Source: Apostichopus japonicus (taxonomy: Eukaryota; Echinodermata; Holothuroidea; Aspidochirotida; Stichopodidae). From it: 60,000 nucleotides of DNA. The first letter of the stretch is position 1; each line of letters begins with the position of its first letter. The stretch lies in NCBI RefSeq assembly GCF_037975245.1, contig NC_092583.1, positions 9,462,764-9,522,763 of the forward strand, written 5' to 3'. Shown here piece after piece: positions 36,301 through 43,034 of the stretch. Position numbers and translations under genes: made by a program. The notes beneath the pieces are model-generated. The model saw nothing but the letters and a program-made list of their open reading frames with translations, did not search any database and had not been told where the DNA came from.

Positions 36301-38108
36301 TTCATAGATAGACATTATGTGGATGTTACTGTGGACATTTTGGTATGTTTTGAATATGATGGATCATATTTCAACTTCAGGGTCAATAGAGTATGATACA
36401 GTGTTGTACAGTATATACCGAGACAGTTTTTCATCAAAACTTTGCATCTTGAATCATTTGTGGTCTAACAAAGCTAGAATTGATGTTATGACTATTTGGT
36501 CTGGTAACCAGTATTAGGTCTATAGAGTTTTCTTTGTTGTACTAGTTTCATAGATGGACATTATGTGGACGTTACTGTGGACATTTTGGTATGTTTTGAA
36601 TGGGATGGATCATGTTTCAACTTCAGGGTCAATAGTGGGGAGTATGATACAGTGTTGTACAGTTTATACCAAAACAGTTTTGCACCAAAACTTTGCATCT
36701 TGAATCATTTGTGGTCTAACAAAGCTAGAATTGATGTTATGAGTATTTGATGAATGTGTAGAGTAGATTTATACTTTATGCATTCCATGTTTTATGTAGT
36801 GGAATGATCTCATAAGTACAGTCACTGCTCTTTTTGATCCCCGAAAGAAGGAAATATGGCATTAAATTACCAATGACATTGTTCTGGCATATCCAAATAA
36901 TGTTTTTATGTAGAAATAAGCTTGTTATGGTATATTCAGGAATAAAAATATGAGTTTTCATAGTCAATTTTTATTTGGACAAATTGTCCCATACGTCACA
37001 TGTCCCGTACGTCACAGGACAATTTTCATTTGTGTAATCACTGAACTGGAATGGCTTCATATTTTTTTCTAATATGTTACAGCTTAGCCCTTGGAAGGTT
37101 AAGCTATTCACTAGTTATAACAGCTTGATCACTGCCCTCCTAATTTCAGAGGGATTTCAGCTTTGCTCGTTAGTAAAAAAAACACAAAATTCTCTGGTCC
37201 CGTACGTCACACTGTACATTAATTAAGATGGGACCTAATTAAAGCAAGTGTAGGAAATCTTCATGAGTTTGTAATACAGTAGCAGCAATAACAAATATGA
37301 AAACCTGAAAAAGTTTCTGGAAAATAGATTTTTTATAACTTTTAGACACATTTAAGTCTCTGAAATGTCCCGTACGTCACAGTGCAAATAGCTTGGACCT
37401 GCCCGGTAATGAGAGTGGAAATATGTAAAATGGAGAGAGAAGACAGCTGGATTTTATCATTATTCTTTTGTCAATTGGTATTGTCAGGCTCTATAGATGC
37501 AGTGACATTTTTCAACGGAGAACTTTAAATGTCCTCAGGCCTGATAAGAGGGAGCTGAGGGGGCTACAGCCTAAGGGTCCCGGGTACAGTATATCAAGGT
37601 ACTGTTAACATTGTTACTGAGGAACTAAGTAATGATAATTTGGACACCAACCTTAAAATGTCTGGAAATTGCTGAACGTTTCACATTCCAAACATGTGTA
37701 CACAAATATGGTGATTTGTAATCGGATTCGTTTGGCGCATCTGCAGTCTCCACTATAGTCTTCACCTTTTTGCATTTATTTAAAAGAATCAAACGAGAAT
37801 ACCATATTTCTTTCTCCCATATATTTTTCCCAGGCCCCCCAAATAGACCCTGGGACCCCACTCTCACCTCCCCCCACCTCCCACCCATACACCAACCTCC
37901 TACTGGCACCCATACCTTGCATTCACTAACTAAAATCCTCTGACGGTGAGTCTTACCTCAAATCATGTTCTAAATCCTTTGAGATATCTGGACCCTCTTG
38001 TGATCTGTTTACAATGGTCCATGATGCAAAGGCTAGCATGAAGAACATGCCTAAGAGGAAGAAACCGCACTTGCCCGGATTTGCCATTGGGATACAAAGA
38101 TTCTCCAT
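7439..38108 (-). CDS. Membrane-anchored GLTP-like (glycolipid transfer protein) domain protein, 8 coding exons
   Basis: Eight exons, joined across GT-AG introns with matching phases, give 984 bases: 327 residues plus TGA. Exons are 38108-37957, 34047-33805, 27189-27104, 22051-21996, 13581-13451, 11301-11234, 8504-8443 and 7624-7439. Residues 14-33 are a hydrophobic segment after a short basic start (signal anchor or uncleaved signal). Residues 35-130 are a charged, Gln-rich linker. Residues about 133-327 match the GLTP fold: 'LPWLEAC', 'ADVGGNIE', 'LWLKR', '[10 protein letters not shown]'. GLTP-fold proteins bind single sphingolipids or ceramide-1-phosphate and move them between membranes. 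Lining up with GLTP, Asp173, Asn177, Trp220 and His257 match the head-group binders Asp48, Asn52, Trp96 and His140, while Lys55 is replaced by Thr180. The layout resembles vertebrate GLTPD2 (N-terminal anchor plus GLTP fold), but the domain motifs look closer to GLTP itself. The upstream promoter and any 5' untranslated exon were not located. Confidence 0.85.
7625..8442 (-). other. GLTP-like gene, intron 7
   Basis: 818 bases between a GTAAGT donor and an AG acceptor. It is AT-rich and I see no repeat or second gene in it. Confidence 0.7.
8443..8504 (-). CDS. GLTP-like gene, exon 7 (His motif)
   Basis: 62 bases, acceptor 'gttcttgcag', donor GTAAGT. It encodes '[20 protein letters not shown]', which aligns residue for residue with the GLTP 'KAYE.ALKKYHGWIVQKIFQ' region. 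His257 is at the head-group-binding His position. Confidence 0.88.
8775..9345 (+). repeat. 20-bp minisatellite with a ~194-bp higher-order duplication
   Basis: The unit 'ctgttgtactcatactcatg' repeats about 28 times inside intron 6 of the GLTP-like gene. A specific series of variant units (starting 'catactcaagctgctg', including one shortened 14-base unit) occurs at 8821 and again at 9015, so a block of nine units plus the short one was duplicated as a whole. The apparent open frames ([13 protein letters not shown] repeats) arise because 20 bp is not a multiple of three; they are not genes. Confidence 0.9.
9346..11233 (-). other. GLTP-like gene, left-over part of intron 6
   Basis: No exon seen. 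A C run lies at 9720-9732 and a CT-rich tract ('cccctcccctcccct'-like) at about 11090-11185, close to exon 6. A stretch at about 10690-10830 looks like a decayed unknown repeat. The rest is AT-rich. Confidence 0.4.
11234..11301 (-). CDS. GLTP-like gene, exon 6
   Basis: 68 bases, acceptor 'ttcctggacag', donor GTGAGT. It encodes '[20 protein letters not shown]' and two more Ala, matching the amphipathic helix and loop that follow 'LWLKR' in GLTP proteins. The exon ends with one base of a Ser codon completed by exon 7. Confidence 0.85.
11553..11761. mobile_element. 209-bp non-autonomous element, copy A (8-bp TSD)
   Basis: The ends are inverted repeats sharing 'CCAGTTGGGA', and the element is flanked by the perfect direct repeat 'ggctacat' (11545-11552 and 11762-11769). 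The interior contains the imperfect palindrome 'gtattgtcagtacgag ... gtactgacaatac'. A second copy in the same orientation lies at 50378-50586 and aligns along its full length. Eight-base duplications fit the hAT superfamily. Confidence 0.8.
11770..12957. other. GLTP-like gene, intron 5 sequence
   Basis: Non-coding. It contains a short palindrome 'actacatacagtatgtagt' (about 11929-11947) and G runs at 11844-11852 and 11990-12000. No gene seen. Confidence 0.35.
12958..13262 (+). mobile_element. tRNA-derived SINE
   Basis: The head resembles a serine/leucine-type tRNA with a perfect box A (TGGCCGAGTGG, 12964-12974) and box B (GGTTCGATTCC, 13026-13036), the internal promoter for RNA polymerase III. 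A tRNA-unrelated body follows ('ggcttaagcgtcgtaaa') with an AT-rich 'gattattactattttta' tail. The acceptor stem does not pair cleanly and there is a long body, so it is a SINE and not a tRNA gene. It lies in intron 5, antisense to the GLTP-like gene. Confidence 0.8.
13451..13581 (-). CDS. GLTP-like gene, exon 5
   Basis: 131 bases, acceptor 'ttttccag', donor GTACAT (weaker than the others). It encodes 43 codons beginning '[17 protein letters not shown]', which lines up with the GLTP 'I..VYDTNP.KF.TLQ' segment, and ends 'AMAVLWLK' plus a split Arg. Trp220 corresponds to the Trp that stacks on the lipid head group. The first residue, Thr180, sits where GLTP has Lys55. Confidence 0.85.
13582..14189 (-). 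other. GLTP-like gene, start of intron 4
   Basis: Non-coding. There are three short direct repeats of 'taggcccctccc' at about 14092-14130. Nothing else recognised. Confidence 0.4.
14190..14665 (+). repeat. ~93-bp tandem repeat, five copies plus a partial
   Basis: 'gatctgtctgaa' starts units at 14190, 14280, 14374, 14466, 14561 and 14656. Each unit continues 'cagtcacacagctagtgaca', 'cgactgcattt', 'gaactctgtatgggctata' and 'atgggttaat'. Unit lengths are 90-95 bases owing to small indels. It lies inside intron 4. Confidence 0.88.
14666..15309. other. GLTP-like gene, intron 4 sequence, nothing recognised
   Basis: AT-rich sequence with scattered 'tactgta' words. No exon or element could be supported. 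Confidence 0.35.
15310..18135 (+). repeat. ~145-bp repeat arrays with DR1/DR4 half-site pairs (array 2, two blocks)
   Basis: Block one covers about 15310-16180 and block two about 17010-18135. The marker 'gagatatcatgtttacaagg' (with variants) recurs every ~142-147 bases, for example at about 15691, 15836, 15983 and 16127. Perfect DR1 pairs (TGACCTnTGACCT) lie at 15584-15596, 15883-15895, 16028-16040, 17300-17312, 17697-17709 and 17840-17852. A DR4 directly abuts the DR1 at 17687-17702. Both blocks end with the same module, 'agctnggca' followed by 'cacaaacac' and a CA-rich tail. Read on the minus strand, the sites are AGGTCAnAGGTCA, the consensus bound by RXR, HNF4 and PPAR-type receptors. Whether they are used is unknown. 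Confidence 0.85.
16722..16797 (+). repeat. 12-bp minisatellite (GGTGAACCCACG)
   Basis: About six units of 'ggtgaacccacg' and close variants ('ggtgaatccaag', 'ggtgaaaccatg') lie in a row, between the two blocks of the ~145-bp array. Confidence 0.8.
18155..18443 (+). mobile_element. hAT-type MITE, family A copy 1
   Basis: The ends are 'CAGGCGCGTAGCCAAGG' and the complement 'CAGGCGTGTAGCCAGG'. Perfect 8-bp duplications 'actcacca' lie at 18147-18154 and 18444-18451. A copy in the same orientation is at 46492-46792 with its own different 8-bp duplication. The 'CAG' ends and 8-bp duplications fit hAT transposons. No transposase is encoded. It is inserted right at the end of the ~145-bp array. Confidence 0.9.
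19180..19512 (+). mobile_element. hAT-like MITE related to family A
   Basis: The ends 'CAGTGGCGGAGC' and 'GCTCCGCCACTG' are perfect inverted repeats, which extend outward imperfectly as 'actttg / caaagt'. Interior words such as 'tgtatgctccgcgccaac' and 'cgcttagatagt' resemble the interior of the 18155 and 46492 copies. No clear 8-bp direct duplication was found (flanks caactttg and caaagtac). Confidence 0.7.
19513..20325. other. GLTP-like gene, intron 4 sequence
   Basis: Non-coding with C-rich tracts at about 19705-19775 and 19950-19985 and a G-rich tract at about 20200-20262. No exon seen. Confidence 0.35.
20326..20693 (-). mobile_element. ~368-bp non-autonomous element, TTAA-type (copy 2)
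   Basis: This is the inverted counterpart of 4463-4810. TTAA flanks both ends (20322-20325 and 20694-20697), as expected for piggyBac-like target duplication. The ends share 'AGGnnnTGAAnACT' as short imperfect inverted repeats. No open frame. Confidence 0.65.
20698..21995. other. GLTP-like gene, end of intron 4
   Basis: AT-rich and non-coding. A short TA run lies at about 21322-21345 and a 'cttcgacttcgactt' triplet at about 21125-21140. The polypyrimidine stretch near 21915-21950 is not next to an exon. Confidence 0.35.
21996..22051 (-). CDS. GLTP-like gene, exon 4 (D..GN lipid-binding motif)
   Basis: 56 bases, acceptor 'tttctacag', donor GTAAG. It encodes '[18 protein letters not shown]'. 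The 'DVGGN' piece carries the Asp and Asn (173 and 177) that in GLTP hydrogen-bond the lipid head-group sugar. It is too short to be found as an open frame, but the flanking phases (1 in, 0 out) match exactly. Confidence 0.85.
22054..23790. other. GLTP-like gene, intron 3 sequence
   Basis: Non-coding. G runs at 22433-22446 and 23607-23622 and C-rich text at about 22277-22300. I see no exon or bounded element. Confidence 0.35.
23791..24121. repeat. Foldback element: near-perfect inverted repeat, 156-bp arms
   Basis: The left arm (23791-23946) and right arm (23963-24121) are reverse complements with only a few mismatches and small indels. The 16-base loop starts with 'cttttattgatgc' (23947-23962). 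The arms contain 'gccatggcgacagtgcgata' and 'cgcgcaccgatcatcaggta'. A transcript across it would form a long stable hairpin. There are no recognisable target duplications and no coding frame. A long TA tract follows about 60 bases later. Confidence 0.92.
24181..24313. repeat. (TA)n tract with interspersed TACA
   Basis: About 130 bases of mostly alternating TA with a few 'tacatacata' interruptions. Apparent YIYIYI frames through it are not genes. Confidence 0.95.
24837..26025. mobile_element. 1189-bp hAT-type element with perfect 8-bp TSD
   Basis: The ends 'CAGGGTTGTCACCAC' and the complement 'CAGGGTTGTCACCAG' are inverted repeats, flanked by the perfect duplication 'atacaggt' at 24829-24836 and 26026-26033. 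Near the left end the GC-rich words 'ccgggcgg' and 'accgcccgg' repeat in both orientations, a likely protein-binding subterminal region. The longest open frames (up to about 110 codons) do not resemble a hAT transposase, so it looks non-autonomous. Confidence 0.82.
26034..26250 (+). mobile_element. LINE 3' end remnant
   Basis: A T-rich stretch ends with 'gaagcgctttgatac' and 'tagcgctgtataaatgacc', the 3' terminal pattern of many CR1/L2-type LINEs ('gcgct..ataaa'). No coding part is present. It begins right after the target duplication of the preceding element, but no boundary can be proven. Confidence 0.45.
26251..27103. other. GLTP-like gene, end of intron 3
   Basis: Non-coding, nothing recognised apart from a short 'atatatatata' run just before exon 3. 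Confidence 0.35.
27104..27189 (-). CDS. GLTP-like gene, exon 3 (start of GLTP domain)
   Basis: 86 bases, acceptor 'ttctcttgcag', donor GTGAGT. It encodes '[20 protein letters not shown]' and the following Cys-Glu-Gly-Pro-Lys stretch. '[10 protein letters not shown]' lines up with the GLTP family 'IETLPFLEAC' helix without a gap. Phase 2 in, phase 1 out, consistent with both neighbours. Confidence 0.85.
27190..29177. other. GLTP-like gene, intron 2, first part
   Basis: Non-coding. A short degenerate repeat of 'gacggatcaac' type lies at about 27320-27380. No exon or bounded element seen. Confidence 0.35.
29178..29814. repeat. (CTGTA)n pentanucleotide satellite with strand switches
   Basis: The stretch is made of 'tactg' pentamers with variants such as 'gactg' and 'atactg'. 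From about 29180 to 29455 it reads CTGTA. It then switches to the complement (TACAG) until about 29600 and switches back to CTGTA to the end. Each switch point is a palindrome. The open frames through it are artefacts. Confidence 0.92.
30303..31068. repeat. (GTAT)n then (GGTA)n tetranucleotide satellite, ~183 GGTA units
   Basis: After about nine 'gtat' units, 'ggta' repeats without visible interruption from about 30338 to 31068 (roughly 730 bases). The long frames on the complement encoding a repeated Tyr-Leu-Pro-Thr are caused by the repeat. Its perfection suggests recent expansion, or assembly from long reads. It lies in intron 2. Confidence 0.97.
31069..33804. other. GLTP-like gene, end of intron 2
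   Basis: Non-coding. Two copies of an 'atagcacca(a/g)attgcatct' word (about 32958 and 33124) mark a decayed element related to those at 1608, 1687 and 54000. A fragment of the ~145-bp DR repeat occupies about 33390-33700, with a perfect DR4 at 33680-33695 and a near-DR1 at 33423. No exon seen. Confidence 0.45.
33805..34047 (-). CDS. GLTP-like gene, exon 2 (linker)
   Basis: 243 bases, 80 codons plus split codons at both ends. The acceptor is 'ttttactccag' and the donor GTGATT. It encodes a hydrophilic, Lys/Arg/Gln-rich segment ('ERQQNQQG', '[11 protein letters not shown]') ending '[10 protein letters not shown]'. There is no recognised domain, and it acts as the spacer between the membrane anchor and the GLTP fold. 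Confidence 0.8.
34048..34984. other. GLTP-like gene, intron 1, left part
   Basis: Non-coding. A-, T- and G-rich runs at 34073-34091, 34321-34344 and 34960-34978. The stretch at about 34906-34965 is an inverted copy of about 37880-37945 (see the findings). Confidence 0.4.
34985..37404. mobile_element. 2.4-kb TIR element with eight copies of GTGACGTACGGGAC
   Basis: Perfect 18-bp terminal inverted repeats 'gggcaggtccaagctatt' (34985-35002 and complement 37387-37404) are flanked by 'ggta' on both sides (34981-34984, 37405-37408), a possible 4-bp target duplication. Inside, the 14-mer GTGACGTACGGGAC or its complement occurs at 35164, 35329, 35498, 35517, 36986 (one mismatch), 37002, 37197 and 37367. 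These lie only in the two outer parts, and the right-hand group is all in the complementary orientation. The centre holds three tandem ~247-bp copies. No transposase frame is visible, so this looks like a non-autonomous DNA transposon of unknown superfamily. It lies in intron 1 of the GLTP-like gene. Confidence 0.8.
36021..36751 (+). repeat. ~247-bp tandem triplication inside the 2.4-kb element
   Basis: Copies start with 'gtctata(a/g)ag' at 36021, 36272 and 36518. They share 'tttctttgttgtact', 'gtttcaacttcagggtcaat', 'tgttgtacagt(a/t)tatacc' and 'catttgtggtctaacaaagc'. Each copy gives a similar open frame of about 60 codons starting with 'WTFW/DILVCF', but the frames are closed by stops at each unit end and carry indels. 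I regard them as repeat by-products. Confidence 0.9.
37409..37956. other. GLTP-like gene, intron 1, right part next to exon 1
   Basis: Non-coding. About 37880-37945 is the inverted partner of 34906-34965. Its outer edge is only about ten bases from the exon 1 donor site. Confidence 0.5.
37957..38108 (-). CDS. GLTP-like gene, coding exon 1 (start codon, membrane anchor)
   Basis: Fifty codons plus two bases. ATG at 38108-38106 starts a short polar stretch, then a hydrophobic run '[16 protein letters not shown]' (residues 15-30), then an acidic region. The donor is GTAAG immediately below 37957. A stop in frame lies upstream unless an intron ends at 'tacag' (38115-38114), which would place a 5' untranslated exon further right. 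The exon ends in phase 2 and joins exon 2 as an Arg codon. Confidence 0.8.
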
Positions 38109-38114
38109 AAAACC

Positions 38115-40984
38115 TGTACATAACAAAGATTACATCAGCTGATAGATATGAAACATTTTAAGCTAAAGAAACTCATGTTCTATATATACACTTTGCTCAT
38201 GGAATTGAATTGTAAAATCAAAGAAAGTGTCTGTTGTGGGTACAGACAGGGTTGTATCCTTTCTCCTTCACCCCCCCCCCCCCTACATTTCCCTTAGCCC
38301 TCAAATTCAGAACTAACGACGGACATATCAACACTGTAAACGAATCAACTGTACATGCACAAGTACAGTTTGAACGTAAATAAACCGGCTGTTTCCTTTG
38401 CTGTTAAAAGCAATTTCCAAATAGTTTCATCGTACACAACCAGAACCACTCGCTTTGAGATTTCAAATTCATCAAAACTGATTAATTTAGAGCTCTAGAA
38501 ATATCTGGCCAAGTGCCGTTTAATGATCACATGATTAAGGATTATTAAATGATAATAATGATTCAGTTGATTCTCAAGGTTTTGTAGACCTGAGACTTTT
38601 ATTAAAAACATTTTTTTTAATTTAAAAAGGGAAAAGTTCTCCATTTGTTGAAGTGAAAATCACAAAGCTGGATCTCCCAAATTGTGCTACTGCCCATTTC
38701 AGCATTATACAGTTTTTAAAACTTACACAACTTAAACTTGAACTTTTGAAACACATCTCACAGCAATTAGTATGTGGAATTTTACAATTTGCACAAAATT
38801 GTCTCGTGATTCGTGCCTAAACAAAGTAGATCAAACGAATGGTAATAATACCACACCTTGCTGTACAGCAATACAGGAAACAATTGATTCAATGTGGCCG
38901 AAACAGCAAAAAAAAGTGCAAAGATACTTTGTACAGCAGCTGATTTGTTTTATAAACATGCAAGAACTATCATCATATTTTATAACAGGAAGTTCAGAGG
39001 ATTTAAAATTGCAACACAAAATCAGAACGCTAAAATATATACCGGGAGTTCAGTACACTGCCAATGTTGTGTTTCTTGCAGCCCTGGTACAACTCGGTGA
39101 GGCCCAATTAGAAACCTTAACTACGAAGAGAAACATACTGTACAAATAGATGCAAAATTCCAGACCTGTCCTCTGGTCCAGAACCTAACTTTAAGCGCAT
39201 GAAAACACTAATTTTCCAAATTTTCCCATGAAATGGTGATTTCAAAAAATTCAGGCACGAAGAAGAAAGCACAATAATTATAAGCGTTTGACAATTTAAT
39301 AGAGCTGTGAATTTTCCTACTGCCGTTAGTCTTTTACTGTGGATTTACTTTGGATAATTACTGTGGATTACTGTCTTTTACTAATTACTGTCTTTTACTG
39401 TCTTTTACTGTGGATAACACTGTGTCCCCATCAATAAAGTTGCATCTTGTTTAATTGCTACTCTAGATACTCTCCAATCTACAATAGTCTCCTAGGAGCA
39501 TGTTTGTTTCCCTCTCGGCAGCCGTGTACTAATAAAATACACCGCTTCTTTTTGTCATTAAACTGTATAGCATTAGTGATGCGTGACCTAGGTAAACAAA
39601 TGCAAGTCGTACTACAAATAGACTATGGTTTTACTTTGGTGCTTGGACAATCTGTAATTTCCACTTCATTGTACAAAACATGCAGGTAAAGTTCTGTTCT
39701 AAAGCTTTGAAGCCAAAGTTAATCAATCTATTGATTTTTGGAGGACTTTTCGTCTGCCTAGTCTATGTGATAGTTTTTAAGTCTATTAATACTACAGAAC
39801 GATGTCAATAGAAAGACTATTGTTTAAGCAGTGATCGCTGAAAACAAGGGACTTCTCCCCACAGATGAAAGTAATTTATCTGAACATGGATGTATTATCT
39901 ACGGTATTCTGGGGAATCTAGTTTTGTATGGAAACATGATGCTGCCACACAATAGACTTTAAACAAATATTTTCTAAATTTCAAAGAGCTATTTCGAAAG
40001 TTAAAATTTCTTTTCGTAATTACCAAGTGTTTTTTCAGTTCTGAAAATCTCTTCATTAGTCTGAAGGGGGAGAAAAATTGTCGTGGCAGCAAACGCTTCC
40101 GTAAGTTTTGACCTGTAGGTGTTACATGTTATTGACAACAATGATCTAATTGACACTGATATAACAAGGACTGTAAAAGTTGGCCTTTATTGTGGTGTTT
40201 TGCACATGGAGTATTTTATTACGATGTTAAAGCAGCATTGTGCTTTTGGTCGCCGTTTTCTTTTTTTTGGACATGTCCCTCAAGGTTTTTACAAATATCA
40301 ATCACAAAACAGCATATTAGCCAAGCTTACAGTTCCCTGAAACCCACTAGTTTGAATTCAACCAATCAGAGATGCAGTTATGACCCGTTGCTAAAAATAG
40401 ATTCAAGACTTTGCGTTGGTACAACCAGGGAGTTGTTATGGAACTCCCTGGTACAACTGCCATATAGACTGTACACAAATCAAGCATGGTGTTGTATTAC
40501 GTATTGGTCAATGACGTTAGTAGTGTTTAAATATTCATATTAGGGGGCGAGGTTTATTGGGATCCCAATGGAAAATATCTTGGAGAAAAACAAAGTTGAG
40601 AGTTGCAAAGTTTTCGACTTTCGCCACCATATGAAGTAAGATTTAAATAGAAAGGCTAGTTATGTATGTCGTTATGGCATAGTGGAGTCAGTGAGGTTGA
40701 GAAAAATCATAGAAAAGGATGCAAAATGCTGCTTCAATTTTCAAGAGCTGTGAGATTTTTTTTTCCCAGCTCCCTGTACTGAGCACATGCATAGTGGTTC
40801 TACTTTGTGACTCGGGCATAAGTGTACTGCAGCTGTGTGCGCTCCTGTGTTAATCATTACAGAACAATGTGCAGAATCAGAAGTTATGTAGTAACAATAT
40901 TTAGTGTACAAGCAGTTTGTAACTACAAACATTTTGGGATATAATTTAAATATGGGGATTTTGGAGGTGATGTTATTATTATAT
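38115..40984. other. Upstream region of the GLTP-like gene
   Basis: No exon could be supported. A C run lies at 38272-38283. Short repeats of 'tcttttactgtggat' type lie at about 39330-39420. A perfect 11-bp-arm hairpin 'accagggagtt'/'aactccctggt' lies at 40424-40434 and 40442-40452. A 125-codon frame at 38772-39149 has no recognisable domain and is probably chance. The promoter of the GLTP-like gene should lie here or further right, but no TATA box or start site is evident. Confidence 0.35.
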
Positions 40985-41460
40985 CTACGAGGTATATATA
41001 TATATGTAATGTAAATAAAACCTTATATAGCGCACTACTGTATGCGCGATGCATCTGTGCGCTTAACAAAGAATGTAGAATTTACAATGACATAAAACAG
41101 TAAATACTGTACATAAAACAGTAAATACATATATATATATACCATGTACAGATAGATACAGGAATATGAGATCGTAAAACTATTAAAAGCACTGGTGAAG
41201 AGTAAAGCGATAAAACAGATTGACTACAAAATCTACAATTTGGATGCTAAAAAGGGAAAATTCCAATTGAAGCTAGAACCTAAAAACCAACATGTGATCA
41301 TGCGAATTCCGGGAGGCAGCTCGTTCCATAGATTAGGTACGGCGACCGAGAATGCTGTAGGGCCAAAGTGCTTCTTGTTATTGGTGTTGCGAGGAACGAG
41401 AGTATCAGCAGTTATTTTGACTAGGAATAGAATTGAGAGCACTTTAAGGTCTCCGTAGTC
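40985..41460 (-). mobile_element. LINE 3' end with reverse-transcriptase C-terminal remnant
   Basis: On the minus strand at 41442-41233 the translation contains 'FGPTAFSVAVPNLWNELPPG', the conserved 'G.RAFS.A.P.LWN.LP' signature found at the C terminus of CR1/Jockey-type LINE polymerases. Downstream on the same strand the sequence ends in 'gcgctatataaggttttatt' followed by 'acattacatatatata', a typical LINE tail. The coding part is short and 5'-truncated, and it is a dead copy. Confidence 0.75.
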
Positions 41461-42660
41461 TTGAACACCTCCAATAACCTTTTATGCAATTTAAGGTAAG
41501 CTACTTTAAAGACAGTGTCAAAATGAGAGAATTTGCACAGGAATATGCAAAACTATATTTAAATGTTTGTTGTGTTGTTTTCTTGGTTTTTCTCTAATTT
41601 TTTTTCAAACACAATTTTTTTTTTTTTTTTAAGATACTTTAATATATAACTACGAATAAGAAAATGGTAAGTACTACATGCATGCATGTTTATATTTGAC
41701 GCTACAGTATACGACTATGGATCCCAGTAAACACATGGAGCTCGGTCAGTAGAACACAAAAATAAACCACAAGGCATCAATCATGTAAGACAATAATTTA
41801 CAATAGAATAGTTGAATGTGATTTAGCACAGTTACTAATTGTACCTAAAGCCACAAAATTAGTACATTATCGGGAACGGCTTAGAAGCTAATCATAACGG
41901 AAGTTGTGATGCATATTATTATTAATATTATTATATACCTTACATTTCATACACAATATCATATACCTTGCACATTAATACCATTGAGAGGACACTATGT
42001 ATTGTCTGTAAGATCAGTTGCTATTCATGTACTAACACACTTACAGCAATTGTTATCTTTGATGTTGGTGGTGTGTGTACTTTTAATCAATATGATGAGA
42101 CTAGTGTACAAGCAAGAAACAAGCAAGTGTCTCATATTATAGAGTGTTAAGTGGCAGAAGAATAAATCTGTCATTTTCTCTTCCTGGGTATCTTCTCACA
42201 GGTAGGCTAGTAGGCTCAAATGCCGACAACAAATAGTTTTTTTTTAATTTTTTATTTGATCATCCATTACAGGGAAAATTAATTTAATATTGATCTAGAA
42301 AAAGTTCAATATTATGGCTTAACAACACAATTTTTTTTAAAATTATTATGACATGTAGAACCACACAGCCTAATAGGCTAAATTTCTAGGCCTATATGTT
42401 TTTTGTCATACTGAAAGCTGTACTGACAGAGCTCAGGTTACAGTAGTTTTTAAGCGATATATGGCTGACACAAGAGGAGCCTTTTGGCAGAGCAGGGCAG
42501 TGTGCATTTAAATATCAGTATGATGTACTGATTCCACATGAGGAAACCAAATTTTGGACTGAATCCATAATGTGTCAAGATGCATGACCATAAACACAGT
42601 TAATTATTAAACAAATTAATAATGATGGCTATAAATTCAAATCTATATATATATATGTAT
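41461..42660. other. Intergenic, nothing recognised
   Basis: AT-rich DNA with T runs at 41617-41632 and 42238-42250. The short frames seen have no family resemblance. Confidence 0.35.
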
Positions 42661-42790
42661 ATATATATATTGTAGTGAGTTGAAAAATCCGAAACAGTAC
42701 AAAAAACTTCCAGCCTCCACCGGGATTCGAACCCAGGCCTCCCGCTTTATATGTGCGAACACCCTAACCACTAGGCTATGGAGGCTGATT
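42661..42790 (-). mobile_element. tRNA-derived SINE, copy 1 (minus strand)
   Basis: Read on the minus strand there is box A 'TAGCCTAGTGG' (42768-42778) and a perfect box B 'GGTTCGAATCC' (42723-42733) in a tRNA-like head. A body containing 'ggatttttcaactcactaca' follows, ending in a TA-repeat tail (42645-42670). The tRNA-like fold is imperfect and it is paired with a sister copy at 43035, so it is a SINE. Confidence 0.78.
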
Positions 42791-43034
42791 TTATGTCCAG
42801 AGGTTCGAAACCAGTAAGGAAGGTCGTAATTCCACTGTAGGAGTTTGTCACCTGTATCGAACAATACTACTGTAGTTCTGTTTTAAGTGACATATTTTGC
42901 CTTACTCTAGAGATCAAACATGATGCCAACCAACTTGAAATCATTTGTGATTCCTAAAGCCGGATCTCAAAAGAGATACTTTGAACAGACATTAAGGTAA
43001 TGAAATGGAGGTAAACGACAAAGGCAAATATATA

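Noticed and set aside
36080-36750. Three repeated ~60-codon frames as a small gene family
   Set aside because: They follow the ~247-bp tandem repeat, carry indels between copies, and lie inside a transposable element.
38108-38121. An upstream ATG at 38121 as the GLTP-like start
   Set aside because: It is 13 bases from the chosen ATG and so out of frame with the anchor and the downstream exons.
38772-39149. 125-codon plus-strand frame
   Set aside because: No recognisable domain and ordinary AT-rich composition; a frame of this length is expected by chance in 60 kb.
42710-42786. A tRNA gene on the minus strand
   Set aside because: A diverged sister copy with the same non-tRNA body lies 370 bases away, so it is a SINE.
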